A stretch of 64,000 bases of DNA from Mageeibacillus sp. UBA6980 (lineage in GTDB: Bacteria > Bacillota > Clostridia > Saccharofermentanales > Saccharofermentanaceae), in NCBI GenBank assembly GCA_002450095.1, contig DJYK01000028.1, forward strand, positions 1 to 64,000, in the 5' to 3' direction. The notes under the pieces are model-generated. The model was not told the origin of the DNA. It did no database searches and worked only from the letters and a program-made list of their open reading frames with translations. Positions 34,955 to 44,746 of this stretch are shown here, in pieces. Position 1 is the stretch's first letter. The number at the start of each line of letters is the position of its first letter. The position numbers were made by a program, and so were the translations under genes.

Positions 34955-35524
34955 TTAACCATTCTTCGAGAAAAATGTTAACATTGCGAGCCCGTACCTA
35001 CAAGAACGATTGAGTTTCATATTCATTACATCTGTTACAAAAGGCAGTTCGGACGAATGCTCGACTATGAAGATTCCGTCATCGGTCAGAAGATCTTCCG
35101 CGACGATTATGTCTGATGCGATCTTCGCCGCTTTCTCGGCCATCCTGTACGGCGGATCCATGAAGATGACATCGAACTTGATACCCTCTTTTGAAAGAGA
35201 AGTAAGCGCGGCATCGTAACTCATCCTCAAAAGCTTAATGTCTTCGCTGTCCTGAATCTTTAATCTCGCCAGATTATTCCTGATCACGGCACACGCCTGT
35301 CCGGCTTTCTCGACAAGATACACCATATCCGCTCCACGGCTTAAAGCCTCTATCCCGATCCCCCCCGTTCCCGAGAACAGGTCCAGGAAATTACCTCCGG
35401 GAACGCGCGTCTGAATAATCGAGAACAGAGCCTCCTTAACCTTATCTGCGGTAGGCCTGGTGTTATCACCCCGCGGAGCATCCAACGAGATACCCTTATA
35501 CAAACCTGCTACAACTCTCGGCAT
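34955..35524 (-). CDS. rsmD: 16S rRNA (guanine-966-N2) methyltransferase
   Basis: This 189-aa enzyme methylates G966 of 16S rRNA. The SAM-binding motif LDLFSGTGGIGIEALSRG and the catalytic DPPY in VIFMDPPYRM are present, and the N terminus has the usual VAGLYKG...TRPT pattern. Its ATG shares a base with the recG stop codon. Confidence 0.95.
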   Translation of the reverse strand: MPRVVAGLYKGISLDAPRGDNTRPTADKVKEALFSIIQTRVPGGNFLDLFSGTGGIGIEALSRGADMVYLVEKAGQACAVIRNNLARLKIQDSEDIKLLRMSYDAALTSLSKEGIKFDVIFMDPPYRMAEKAAKIASDIIVAEDLLTDDGIFIVEHSSELPFVTDVMNMKLNRSCRYGLAMLTFFSKNG

Positions 35525-37689
35525 TACAGTGTCCCCATCTTATCTGCGAATCTTAATCTGAACATACGCCCGATATTATCCATCAGTCTCGCCGCGTCTT
35601 CTCCGCCCTTTTCGAAGACCTTGTTGACTTCGTCGCAAGAGGTCTTAGCCAGAGGCGCATCGGTAAACAGGTTGGCTGCCCGTAAAGTCGGAATACCGTG
35701 CTGACGAGTTCCGAAGAAGTCACCCGGTCCTCGAAGTTCGAGGTCCTTGCCTGCGAGTTCGAACCCGTCGGAACACTCGCACATAAGCTTCATCCTCTCG
35801 AGCGCTCTCTCGGTCTTGTTGTCGGAACAAAGAACGCAGTAAGACTGTTTGTCGCCTCTTCCTATCCTTCCCCTTAACTGGTGCAGTGTGGAAAGTCCGA
35901 ATCTTTCCGCATTCATGATGATCATCATCGTGGCATTCGGGTTATTAACTCCGACCTCGATAACCGTAGTCGATATAAGGACTTTGACTTCATTATTAAG
36001 AAATCTCTCCATTACATCGAGCTTATTGGTCTCTTTCATGGAACCGTAAAGGATCTCCGTAGGATACTTATCGGATATGCCCCGGGCATCAAGTCTCTTC
36101 TTCATCTCCTTGACGCTTACGGCCTCTGGATTCTTATCATCGGAAAGGAAGCCGTAGTCATCAAAATAGAACTCGTCCGGAGCGAGGTTCTCGGAATCAT
36201 CATCGATACGAGGACATACGATGTATGCCTGCTCTCCTCTTCGAAGCTTCGCGAGCAGCACGTTATAGATGTCGTCACCGTCCGTATAAGGCAGAAAATG
36301 AGTCTTGATCTCCTTACGCCCGGCGGGTTTCTCGCGGATAACGGAAGTCGCCATGTCTCCGTAGATAACCATCGCCAGAGTCCTCGGGATCGGGGTCGCC
36401 GTCATAACGAGATTGTGTACGCTGTTTATGCCGTCAGAACCGTCTCTCGAGATAAGGAGTTTCTCGCGTTGCTTAACTCCGAACCGGTGCTGCTCATCGG
36501 CTATAACGAGACTTAACTCGTTGAACTTAACATCATCTGTCAACACCGCATGAGTTCCGATTATTATCGATGCCTCGCCTTCGCGAAGCTGTTCCTTGAT
36601 CTCCTTTTTAAGCGACGCTTTTGTCTTTCCCAAAAGCAGTGCGACATTTATACCGCTTCCCTTAAGAAGAGCCTTCGCGGAATCGTAGTGCTGCTTCGCG
36701 AGCACCGATGTCGGCGCGAGAAGGACAGCCTGTTTGCCCATTATCGCCGTCATCGCCATCGATAATATCGCGACGGCGGTCTTGCCCGATCCTACGTCTC
36801 CCTGAACCAGGCGGTTCATCGGCGTATCCTTCATAAGGTCATGTTGTATGTCCGCTATCGCTTTTTTCTGATCACCCGTAAGCTTAAATCCGAGATTACT
36901 TACGACGGTCTTCCACCGAAGTGCCGCATCTTCGCTTAACTTTCCCGAAGGTATTACGACCGGAGCGATCTCATCCTTTCCGCCTGCTGACATAAAGTGC
37001 TTCATACCGATCCCGAGAAGGATCAGTTCTTCATAAGCGATCCTTCTTCTGCCCTCGGCCGCCTGCTCAAGAGAAGAAGGCATGTGAACGTATTCATATG
37101 CTTCGGAGGCACTGCAAAGATGTTCTTTGATCCGAAGCGACTCAGGTATGATATCGGGGATCGTATCCTTTACGGCTTTAAGAGCATAACGGGCCCACTT
37201 GTTGATCATATTGGATGTGATACCAGAAGTTAAGTGATAAACGGGCCTTACGAGATTAAGATCATCAGTCGAATCGGCTCTCTCACAGAAAGGGTTCACG
37301 ATCTGAGGATGCATGCCGTAATACGAGACCTGACCGTGAACAAAGACCTTATCTCCGACAACGAACTTATTCAGAATATAAGGAGCATTAAAGTACGACA
37401 GTTCTATCCGCCCGGTTCCGTCACTTACGTAGAATGAGACAGGCGCCTGTTTCTTGATCCCCTTCTTGACCGGATTGGAAGTAACCTGAGCGAGAAACGA
37501 GAGTTCTTTTCCGTCTTCGCTGTCTTCTATCTTCCCGATGGAAGACCAGTCGTTATACCGTCGCGGAATAAAGGTCAGAAGATCAAAGACCGTATTGATC
37601 TCCAATTTCTGAAGTTTTCTTCCGGCTTCGGGTCCTATACCGTAAAGGTCCGTAACGGGACTTCCGAGTGTTATAACTGACGGGCTCAT
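35524..37689 (-). CDS. recG: ATP-dependent DNA helicase RecG
   Basis: This 721-aa superfamily 2 helicase reverses stalled replication forks and moves Holliday junctions. The N-terminal wedge/OB domain is followed by Walker A in QGDVGSGKTAVA near residue 275 and motif II in ADEQHRFGV. GRIGRGDKQSYCVL lies further on, near residue 600. It overlaps nth by 4 nt and rsmD by 1 nt, so the four genes are coupled. Slightly longer than average but complete. Confidence 0.97.
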   Translation of the reverse strand: MSPSVITLGSPVTDLYGIGPEAGRKLQKLEINTVFDLLTFIPRRYNDWSSIGKIEDSEDGKELSFLAQVTSNPVKKGIKKQAPVSFYVSDGTGRIELSYFNAPYILNKFVVGDKVFVHGQVSYYGMHPQIVNPFCERADSTDDLNLVRPVYHLTSGITSNMINKWARYALKAVKDTIPDIIPESLRIKEHLCSASEAYEYVHMPSSLEQAAEGRRRIAYEELILLGIGMKHFMSAGGKDEIAPVVIPSGKLSEDAALRWKTVVSNLGFKLTGDQKKAIADIQHDLMKDTPMNRLVQGDVGSGKTAVAILSMAMTAIMGKQAVLLAPTSVLAKQHYDSAKALLKGSGINVALLLGKTKASLKKEIKEQLREGEASIIIGTHAVLTDDVKFNELSLVIADEQHRFGVKQREKLLISRDGSDGINSVHNLVMTATPIPRTLAMVIYGDMATSVIREKPAGRKEIKTHFLPYTDGDDIYNVLLAKLRRGEQAYIVCPRIDDDSENLAPDEFYFDDYGFLSDDKNPEAVSVKEMKKRLDARGISDKYPTEILYGSMKETNKLDVMERFLNNEVKVLISTTVIEVGVNNPNATMMIIMNAERFGLSTLHQLRGRIGRGDKQSYCVLCSDNKTERALERMKLMCECSDGFELAGKDLELRGPGDFFGTRQHGIPTLRAANLFTDAPLAKTSCDEVNKVFEKGGEDAARLMDNIGRMFRLRFADKMGTL

Positions 37690-38330
37690 TTAACCTTTAT
37701 CCTCTTGTTGCAGATTTCCCCGAGAGGACAGGTATCGCAGGACGGCGCCCTGGAACTGCAGAACGTCCTTCCGAGTTCCACCGCCTTATGTCCGAGGGAT
37801 ATCCAGCACTCCTTCGGGAAAACATCGGTAATATCTTTCTCGACCTTCAGAGGATCCGTGTTGTCGGTTATTCCTATGCGGTACATCACTCTTTTACAGT
37901 GAGTGTCAACGACAACGGCCGGAATGCCGTATACCTCACCTACGATAAGATTCGCGATCTTCTTCCCGACCCCGGGACACTTCATAAGTTTCCTTACATC
38001 ATCCGGGACCTTCCCTCCCCACTCGCGGCAGTAAAGATTCGCGAACGTCTTGATCGACTTTGCCTTCATCTTATATAGTCCGCAAGGCTTTATAATCTGT
38101 TGGAGAGCCTCCTCGGAAAGAGCATCGATATCACTCATCAGAGGATACTTCTCAAAAAGCTCGGCTGCGGTTATGTTGACTCTCACATCCGTGCACTGCG
38201 CCGACAGTATCCCCCTTACGGCAAGCCTCTCGGGGCGGTCGACGTCAAGAGAACACGAAGCATCCGGAAATGCTTCGGATAATAAGTCCCATGTCTTAAG
38301 GGCAAGATCTTTACGCTCTTTCTTACGCAT
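37686..38330 (-). CDS. nth: Endonuclease III
   Basis: This 214-aa base-excision repair glycosylase and lyase removes oxidised pyrimidines. The helix-hairpin-helix CPGVGKKIANLI contains the catalytic Lys, and the Asp is in VVVDTHCKRV. The iron-sulfur cluster cysteines follow C-X6-C-X2-C-X5-C near the C terminus. I use ATG 38328-38330 with GAAGGA before it; the longer frame runs into the histidine kinase gene upstream. Confidence 0.96.
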   Translation of the reverse strand: MRKKERKDLALKTWDLLSEAFPDASCSLDVDRPERLAVRGILSAQCTDVRVNITAAELFEKYPLMSDIDALSEEALQQIIKPCGLYKMKAKSIKTFANLYCREWGGKVPDDVRKLMKCPGVGKKIANLIVGEVYGIPAVVVDTHCKRVMYRIGITDNTDPLKVEKDITDVFPKECWISLGHKAVELGRTFCSSRAPSCDTCPLGEICNKRIKVK

Positions 38331-38331
38331 A

Positions 38332-39816
38332 TTATCCTTCAGGCGGAGTCGGGAATGAGAATATGAACATGGCTCCGCCGAGCGTCGGACTCTCATCGAG
38401 CCTTATCATCTGACCGTGACCGGTAAGGATCTGCTTGCAGATATAAAGACCTAAGCCGAAGCCTTCCTGTTTACGCGAAGGATCGGCCTTATAGAAGCTC
38501 TCGAACACGCGGCTGCGCTTATCGGGCTCGACGCCGGGACCCGAATCCTCGACCGTAATGATCCTCGCCTCCTTCTTATCGGGATAAGAGGATATTAATA
38601 TCTTTCCGCCGTCAGGCGTGAATTTTATTGCGTTTGTAACAATGTTAAGCAGCACTCTGCACAACATCTGGGCTTCCCCGTACACCATCGTTCCGCCCGT
38701 CTCATCGATCTTAAGTTCATACGTTATATTCTTGGTCCTCATCTGAGGCTCGACCTCAGCCATAAGATCGGAGAGCGCATCTTTAAGATCGAATTCTTCC
38801 ATAAGTTCGGGATCGACATGAGACAAAGAGGAGGCCTCGGTCATGGATACGACAAGGCTTCTTATCCTGTCGACCTCGGATTTGATCCTCGTTAAGTACT
38901 TATCGTGAAGTTCCGGAGGGATCGTGCCGTCCATCATGGCCGTTACGAATCCGTTTATCGACGTAAGAGGTGTCCTGATATCATGTGCGATACTCGATAT
39001 AAAGATCGCCCTGTCGTTCTCCTGGTTCTCGAGAACCTCTATCATGGAATTGACATCTCTCGCCATCTCGGTTAAGTCGGAAGAGAGTGTAAGCATACCG
39101 GTGCTGTCACCTGTTTGGGTATATCTGTTGTCAACACGGGCAGTAAGGTCGCCCTCAGACACCCTGGATACTGTTCTCGATATGTCCTTTAGAGGTCTTA
39201 TCGTGAGTCCGGTAAACCCTATAAACAATGCTATGGCGGCGATCATCGACACAAGCACCGGAAAGACGATGATAGAAACATACTGATTGATGAATTCTGA
39301 CGCTTCCGTATAAGAGACGACAATGGAATACATATCCTCGTGCTCGATCTTAAGCGCCGTTATGATCCTCGTAGACGTTCCCGATAATTCCTTAGCATCC
39401 TGATACATGCCTCCTCGGAGATTCGTATCGACGGAATTTATGACCATACGGAGGAATGAACCGGTATCCTCTCCGTAGATCGACAGACCGTTCGAATAAA
39501 TAATATTACCTTCGTGATCAGTGAGGAATATCGCTCCCCTGTCTTCAAAAAGATGCGAATGAAGATATATATTCATCAGGCGACTGACATCCGATTCATC
39601 GGAATACGCGTTCTTAAGGAGCAGATAATCCGAAGCGGCATCGGCACATATCTTCCCCGCATCCGCCATGTTATTGTTCAGATATTCATTGCTTATATTC
39701 TGATATGAAATAAAAACAAGCACAGCAAAAACTATCACCGTGCTTATTATAAGAAAAGTATTCAGGAATACGGCAAAATCAGTAGAGACAGGTCTGTTTC
39801 TGTTGAATAGGGCCAT
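38332..39816 (-). CDS. Sensor histidine kinase
   Basis: This 494-aa two-component sensor has two membrane spans (about residues 15-37 and 180-205) that bracket an outside domain. A HAMP linker with RPLKDISRTVSRVSEGDLTAR follows. The phosphorylated His is in SIAHDIRTPLTSINGF. The kinase core has NAIKFTPDGGK, EDSGPGVEPD and GFGLGLYICK. The sensor domain shows no motif I can link to a signal. It is 2 nt after the response regulator and 1 nt before nth, so the pair sits inside a repair operon. Confidence 0.95.
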   Translation of the reverse strand: MALFNRNRPVSTDFAVFLNTFLIISTVIVFAVLVFISYQNISNEYLNNNMADAGKICADAASDYLLLKNAYSDESDVSRLMNIYLHSHLFEDRGAIFLTDHEGNIIYSNGLSIYGEDTGSFLRMVINSVDTNLRGGMYQDAKELSGTSTRIITALKIEHEDMYSIVVSYTEASEFINQYVSIIVFPVLVSMIAAIALFIGFTGLTIRPLKDISRTVSRVSEGDLTARVDNRYTQTGDSTGMLTLSSDLTEMARDVNSMIEVLENQENDRAIFISSIAHDIRTPLTSINGFVTAMMDGTIPPELHDKYLTRIKSEVDRIRSLVVSMTEASSLSHVDPELMEEFDLKDALSDLMAEVEPQMRTKNITYELKIDETGGTMVYGEAQMLCRVLLNIVTNAIKFTPDGGKILISSYPDKKEARIITVEDSGPGVEPDKRSRVFESFYKADPSRKQEGFGLGLYICKQILTGHGQMIRLDESPTLGGAMFIFSFPTPPEG

Positions 39817-39818
39817 GA

Positions 39819-40538
39819 TTACTTTGTCTCGAACTTATATCCTCTGCTCCAGACAGTTCGTATGCACCAGTCTCTGTCTACACCCGGGATCTCGATCTTC
39901 TCACGGATCCTCTTGATATGGACATCTACGGTTCTCGATTCGCCGAAGAAATCATATCCCCATACGTTCTCGAGAAGCTGTTCTCTGCTGTAAACGCGGT
40001 TGGGATTAGACGCGAGGAAGAAGAGAAGCTCGAGTTCCTTCGGAGGCATGTATACCTCCTTGCCGTCAGCCGTTACAACATACTTCACTTTATCTACCGT
40101 AAGACCCGGGAAAGTGACTATATCAGACGGAGATTCAGGCTCGGCCGAACCGGAATCGGAACCGGAAGAAGAGGCTTTCTCGGTCCTTCTTAAGACAGCC
40201 TTGACTCTCGCGAGAAGCTCCTTTGGTTCAAACGGCTTAGGTACATAGTCGTCTGCGCCGAGCTCAAGTCCTACTACTCTGTCGAGCGTATCGGTCCTTG
40301 CGGTAAGCATTATGATCGGAACATCGGATGTCCTTCTGATCTCACGGCAGATGTCATTGCCGTCCATACCGGGAAGCATCAGATCAAGGATGATGATATC
40401 AGGCTTCGTAACATTAAAAGTGGCAACTGCCTTGTCTCCCTGCATGCAGGTTGCTACTTCATAGCCTTCCTTCTCGAAATACAGTTTCTGAAGCTCGATA
40501 ATATCTGCATCATCATCAACTATAAGAACTTTCTTCAT
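39819..40538 (-). CDS. OmpR/PhoB-type response regulator
   Basis: This 239-aa regulator has a receiver domain with phosphoacceptor Asp in IIILDLMLPGMDG (about residue 53), and a conserved Lys in YVPKPFEPKELLA. A Ser/Gly-rich linker follows, then a C-terminal winged helix (VYSREQLLENVWGYDFFGES; VDVHIKRIREKI). It is upstream of its kinase and 18 nt after nrdR. The target genes are unknown. Confidence 0.95.
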   Translation of the reverse strand: MKKVLIVDDDADIIELQKLYFEKEGYEVATCMQGDKAVATFNVTKPDIIILDLMLPGMDGNDICREIRRTSDVPIIMLTARTDTLDRVVGLELGADDYVPKPFEPKELLARVKAVLRRTEKASSSGSDSGSAEPESPSDIVTFPGLTVDKVKYVVTADGKEVYMPPKELELLFFLASNPNRVYSREQLLENVWGYDFFGESRTVDVHIKRIREKIEIPGVDRDWCIRTVWSRGYKFETK

Positions 40539-40555
40539 TGACCCGTCCTCCGCTG

Positions 40556-41008
40556 TTATTCGTTATCTATTTTTTCTACTTCTCTTGTAAACGATCTGAT
40601 GTCGGTAAAATCCCTGTATACGGAAGCAAATCTTACATAGGCGACTTTATCGAGTTTCTTAAGTTTCTCCATAACGATCTCACCGATCTCGTTGGTGGAG
40701 ATCTCGTGATTTCTCTGATCGTTCAGTCTGTTCTCGACCTCATCCACGATCTTCTCGAGGTTGGCATTGGATACCGGACGCTTGGAACACGCGGAAGCGA
40801 GACCTGCCATAAGTTTCTCTCTCGAGAAATCCTGACGGGTACCGTCCTTCTTAATGACCTTCATTCCGAGGATCTCGGCGCGCTCGGTAGTCGAGTATCT
40901 GTACTCACACTCGTTACAGACTCTTCTCCGCCTAATGGCACGCCCCTCATCAGAGGGGCGTGTATCAATCACTTTATCGTTATCTGCTCCGCACTTGGGA
41001 CACTTCAT
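40556..41008 (-). CDS. nrdR: Ribonucleotide reductase regulator NrdR
   Basis: This 150-aa repressor binds NrdR boxes upstream of ribonucleotide reductase genes and senses ATP/dATP. The N-terminal zinc ribbon has MKCPKC and later CNECEYRYSTTE. It is followed by the ATP-cone (VIKKDGTRQDFSREKLMAGL). Its ATG overlaps the ftsZ stop by one base. Placement after ftsZ links DNA-precursor control to division genes. Confidence 0.96.
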   Translation of the reverse strand: MKCPKCGADNDKVIDTRPSDEGRAIRRRRVCNECEYRYSTTERAEILGMKVIKKDGTRQDFSREKLMAGLASACSKRPVSNANLEKIVDEVENRLNDQRNHEISTNEIGEIVMEKLKKLDKVAYVRFASVYRDFTDIRSFTREVEKIDNE

Positions 41009-42417
41009 TACTGGTTATTATCCTTATTTCCGAACATGAACCAAGGCTTGGCTGTTCTCGGAGCAGCAGGAGCCTCGGAAGGTGTTACATTAACCTGAGG
41101 CTTTCCGCCGTACTGACCTGCCTGAGGAGCAGGTGCGTTGTAGGACTGCTGAACCGGGAGCGGAGAAACAGGCTGATTGGCTCTGGGCTCCGGAGCAGGT
41201 GCAACGGGAGCGGCAGGCTGCTCGGGTTCACGTGCTGCCTGTACTCTTGAATTTACTGAATCATCACCGAAGAGGAATCCCGGTGCCGCCTGCTGACGCG
41301 GTGCAGGTGCGGGTGCAGGAGCGGGCTCCTGTCTTCCGTATGAACTTCTGCTCGTCGTTGTTACCGGAGCCTGCGCTCTGGGTTCGCTTACGAGCTGAGG
41401 ATTATTTCTTGAGAGTATGGATGTGCTTGCTCTGTGGTTAGAGGAAGCATTTACGGTATTGTCGAATCCGGAAGCGATTACCGTGATCATGATCTCGTCT
41501 TCCAAAGAAGCATCGATGACCGCACCGACGATGATCTCGGCCTCGGGAGATACGGACTCCTGAACCAGCTTGGCTGCAGCATCGATCTCCTGGAGCTTCA
41601 TGTTCCTTCCGCCCGTGAAATTGATGATTACGCCGTTAGCGCCTTCGATAGTTGTATCGAGCAAAGGTGAATTGATAGCCTGCTTAACTGCGGCTGTCGC
41701 TCTGCCCTCTCCGCTCGCACGGCCGATACCCATGTGGCATACACCGGCCTTTGTCATTACTCTTCTTACGTCGGCGAGGTCGAGGTTGATAAGTCCGGGG
41801 ATGGCAACGAGATCAGAGATACCCGCTACACCGAACTTCAGTACCTGGTCTGCCATATTGAATGCTTCCTCGAAAGAAGTATCGTCATCGACTACTTCAA
41901 GGAGCTTGTCGTTCGATACTACTACGAGAGCGTCTACGTACTTCTCGAGCTCGCGTATGCCTCTCTCGGCGTTCTGAGCTCTTCTCGCACCTTCAAATGC
42001 GAACGGTCTTGTAACTACGGCTACCGTAAGAATACCGAGCTCCTGAGCGATCTGTGCAACTACCGGAGCAGATCCCGTACCGGTTCCGCCTCCCATACCT
42101 GCCGTGATAAAGAGCATATCCGTATTGGAAATAGCCTCGGCGATCTCATCCTTGGATTCCTCAGCAGCCTTCTCGCCGATGCTGGGATCCGCTCCGCAGC
42201 CGAGTCCTCTTGTAACCTTCTCGCCGATCTGTACCTTTATGGTTGCCTTGGTTCTGGCCAGTGCCTGATTATCACTGTTTATTGATATAAAATCTATTCC
42301 CTGAACTCCGCTGTCGATCATTCGGTCAACTGCATTACAGCCTCCGCCGCCGCAACCGATTACCTTAATCGTGGCGAAATGATCCTCGTCCAGAACAAAT
42401 CCTCTTTTATCAGACAT
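41008..42417 (-). CDS. ftsZ: Cell division protein FtsZ
   Basis: This tubulin-like GTPase of about 469 aa forms the division ring. The N-terminal ~320 residues contain VIGCGGGGCNAVDRM and the GTP loop GMGGGTGTGSAPV, with the T7 loop near GVAGISDLVAIPGLINLDLADV. The C-terminal linker is long and rich in Pro, Ala and Gln. The extreme C terminus reads KPWFMFGNKDNNQ, not the usual DIPxFLR-type tail that binds FtsA or SepF. I use the ATG at 42415-42417 with GGAGG 8 nt upstream. The 150-nt gap before it is AT-rich and contains the palindrome TACTATATATAGTA (42459-42472); a promoter there is likely but not clearly readable. Confidence 0.96.
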   Translation of the reverse strand: MSDKRGFVLDEDHFATIKVIGCGGGGCNAVDRMIDSGVQGIDFISINSDNQALARTKATIKVQIGEKVTRGLGCGADPSIGEKAAEESKDEIAEAISNTDMLFITAGMGGGTGTGSAPVVAQIAQELGILTVAVVTRPFAFEGARRAQNAERGIRELEKYVDALVVVSNDKLLEVVDDDTSFEEAFNMADQVLKFGVAGISDLVAIPGLINLDLADVRRVMTKAGVCHMGIGRASGEGRATAAVKQAINSPLLDTTIEGANGVIINFTGGRNMKLQEIDAAAKLVQESVSPEAEIIVGAVIDASLEDEIMITVIASGFDNTVNASSNHRASTSILSRNNPQLVSEPRAQAPVTTTSRSSYGRQEPAPAPAPAPRQQAAPGFLFGDDSVNSRVQAAREPEQPAAPVAPAPEPRANQPVSPLPVQQSYNAPAPQAGQYGGKPQVNVTPSEAPAAPRTAKPWFMFGNKDNNQ

Positions 42418-42567
42418 CGTCAGATCCTCCATGTATCTGTTTAATGTACTAAAACATCTACTATATATAGTACAATCAAATAAATATTAAACTAAATGTT
42501 GTACATCCACAATAGAAATTTTCAGTTTCACCGCTTAATGTTAAACTTTTTTTCTTATTATTGCAAC

Positions 42568-43653
42568 TTAAGTACTATAGGCTCTGTATATCTTTTCTTC
42601 CTCCGTCATATCCAATGAACCAGCAGGCAGACCTTCGAACGCGTCCGCACGGATGGCATAAAGGAGCCACTGCATGTTCTCGTCTATATTCTCTACGCCC
42701 GCGAGTTTGACCTGAAGGACAGTCGAATCGGGAAGCTCGACCGTAAGAAATATGAGTCCCGATGACACTATCCTGATCTCCCTTACGCTGTCGTAGAAGT
42801 GATAGCCGTCGTTCCTTATTGATCCTCTGTCGGCGTCAAGGACCGCGCCGAGCACCAGGATCAGCTTACGGAACTTCAAAGATTCGGTTATATCCGTTCT
42901 GCTTCCGACCACAAGACTGTTGAGTTCAAGTCCCGCAAGAACCGGGTGAACATCCTCTCCGCCCGTAGTTCTGAAATCGAGAATGATTCCTTCGGCGTCG
43001 ATAACCGCATATCCGTCGGGCACTTTAATGTAAGCGAGCTTATGGCGTTCCGTCACCTCTATCACGATCCTCGAAGGAAATCTTACGTGAACATCTATGT
43101 CTTCGATATACGGCGTGCTGTTCCTCAAAGCATTGGCCCGTCCGAACGTGGGCTTCAGGATATGATCGCCGACGTGAAGATTCAGTGCATCCATGATCTG
43201 CTGATCCGTGAACTCATAATTGCCGTTCACTTCTATAGCGCTGATCCTCATCGACGGATGGAACACAATAAACCATATAAGCACGACCGCAGTAAGTGAC
43301 AGCAGCACGGCCATGACAGTCTTGAAATCATACGGAAAATCGGGAAGATATACTTTCTCTTTCTTCTTCTCCGCTTTCTCTTTTTTATTCTCGGTAGCTT
43401 TCTTCTTTACGACAGGCTTATCGGATTTTTCGTAAGGCTCTTTCTCTGCATGATCGTCTTCCTTAAAATGCTCGTCGGACAACACGACAACGCCTTCTTC
43501 AGAAGAAGAGTTTGTCTCATCTGATCCCTTCAGCTCCTCGGAAGAAGATCCTTCTTTTTCTTTCGAAGACACTTCCTCCCCGGAATCCTTCGGGGTTCTG
43601 TCGGAATCATCCGAAGCCTTTAAAGGCTCCTTATTGTCTTTGTCTTCATTCAC
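42568..43653 (-). CDS. ftsQ: Cell division protein FtsQ/DivIB
   Basis: This 361-aa divisome protein has a long charged N-terminal cytoplasmic part (residues 1-110, rich in Glu, Lys and Ser). One membrane span (about 112-134) and an external POTRA domain (ISAIEVNGNYEFTDQQIMDA) plus beta domain follow. The cytoplasmic part is longer than in most bacteria but typical of Firmicutes DivIB. It overlaps murG by 8 nt. Confidence 0.88.
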   Translation of the reverse strand: MNEDKDNKEPLKASDDSDRTPKDSGEEVSSKEKEGSSSEELKGSDETNSSSEEGVVVLSDEHFKEDDHAEKEPYEKSDKPVVKKKATENKKEKAEKKKEKVYLPDFPYDFKTVMAVLLSLTAVVLIWFIVFHPSMRISAIEVNGNYEFTDQQIMDALNLHVGDHILKPTFGRANALRNSTPYIEDIDVHVRFPSRIVIEVTERHKLAYIKVPDGYAVIDAEGIILDFRTTGGEDVHPVLAGLELNSLVVGSRTDITESLKFRKLILVLGAVLDADRGSIRNDGYHFYDSVREIRIVSSGLIFLTVELPDSTVLQVKLAGVENIDENMQWLLYAIRADAFEGLPAGSLDMTEEEKIYRAYST

Positions 43654-44746
43654 CGTCGATCAAGTCTCCGATTGCTTTTACTATCTTCTCGTCGCAATCC
43701 AATACAGCGAGCTTCTTGGCATTGCGCCTCATATTCATCCTTCTGTCCTCATCCTGAAGAAGATCATAGAGGACATCAAACAGTTTACCGTCAACAACAT
43801 CTTTGTCAGGCATCAGGATACATCCGCCTATCTTCTCAAAAGACGAAGCGTTGTAAGTCTGATGATCATGTGCCGCATAAGGGTACGGAACAAGAATGGA
43901 ACACGAACCGAGCGCCGCCGTCTCCGCGCAGGTAACGGCTCCGGCTCTCGTGATCGATACATCTGCAGCAGTCATATAGTCGTTGGTGTTGACGATATAA
44001 TCGTGTGTCTCGAGATTGTCGGGTATCACGGTCTGCTCGAGTATCTTAGCCGTCTGCTGCTTGCCCGTACCGAGAACAAACTTTACATCTTTGAACCTCG
44101 GGTCGGAAGCGGCGCTGATTATAAAATCATTTATAGTCTTGGATCCGAGACTTCCGCCCATGGCGAAGACCAGCTTATCCGAATCACCAAGACCCAGTTT
44201 TCTTCTTGATTCCGCGATATCGGTATCCGTCATCACGGATCTTATGGGGTTACCCGTATAAACGACTCTGGATGCCTTGGGAAAATCCTTCTCGAGATCT
44301 GGGAAGCCCGTCAGAACGAGATCGGCCTTGCGACCCATCATGCGGTTCGCTCTTCCCGGGAACGCGTTGGCTTCATGGATGATGACAGGGACATGAAGAG
44401 AGGACGCGGCCTCGAGTAAAGGCGCGCAGACATATCCCCCCGTGCCGATAACCGCATCGGGCTTAAACTCCCTTATTATCGCGGCACATTGCTTTTTGCC
44501 TTTTATAAAAGCCGCTATAGCCTTAACGAGGCGGATCGAAGGCTTCATCGGGAAAGGCTTGGCCGTAATATTCTTAAGTTCATATCCGGCCTTGGGTACC
44601 AGCTCGCCCTCGAGCCCTTCTTTACGCCCCGTGAAGATGATCTCGCATCCTTCATCCGCATAATGCTTACAAAGAGCATCCGCTATCGTGATCGCGGGAT
44701 TGATGTGTCCGGAGGTCCCTCCTCCCGTCACTATAAAACGCTTCAT
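43646..44746 (-). CDS. murG: UDP-GlcNAc:lipid I N-acetylglucosaminyltransferase
   Basis: This 366-aa membrane-associated GT-B enzyme makes lipid II. Glycine-rich motifs GGGTSGHINPA at the N terminus and AMGGSLGSKTIND near residue 190 are present, with ITRAGAVTCAETAALG near 265 for nucleotide-sugar binding. It overlaps ftsW by 4 nt. Confidence 0.97.
   Translation of the reverse strand: MKRFIVTGGGTSGHINPAITIADALCKHYADEGCEIIFTGRKEGLEGELVPKAGYELKNITAKPFPMKPSIRLVKAIAAFIKGKKQCAAIIREFKPDAVIGTGGYVCAPLLEAASSLHVPVIIHEANAFPGRANRMMGRKADLVLTGFPDLEKDFPKASRVVYTGNPIRSVMTDTDIAESRRKLGLGDSDKLVFAMGGSLGSKTINDFIISAASDPRFKDVKFVLGTGKQQTAKILEQTVIPDNLETHDYIVNTNDYMTAADVSITRAGAVTCAETAALGSCSILVPYPYAAHDHQTYNASSFEKIGGCILMPDKDVVDGKLFDVLYDLLQDEDRRMNMRRNAKKLAVLDCDEKIVKAIGDLIDGE

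Noticed and set aside
35881..36516. 211-aa plus-strand open frame opposite recG
   Set aside because: Antisense to the conserved helicase core; composition follows the codon pattern of recG and no start signal is seen.
42459..42472. TACTATATATAGTA as an ftsZ operator
   Set aside because: A perfect palindrome, but made only of alternating AT in a very AT-rich gap where such sequences arise easily; no paired copy or clear promoter boxes support it.
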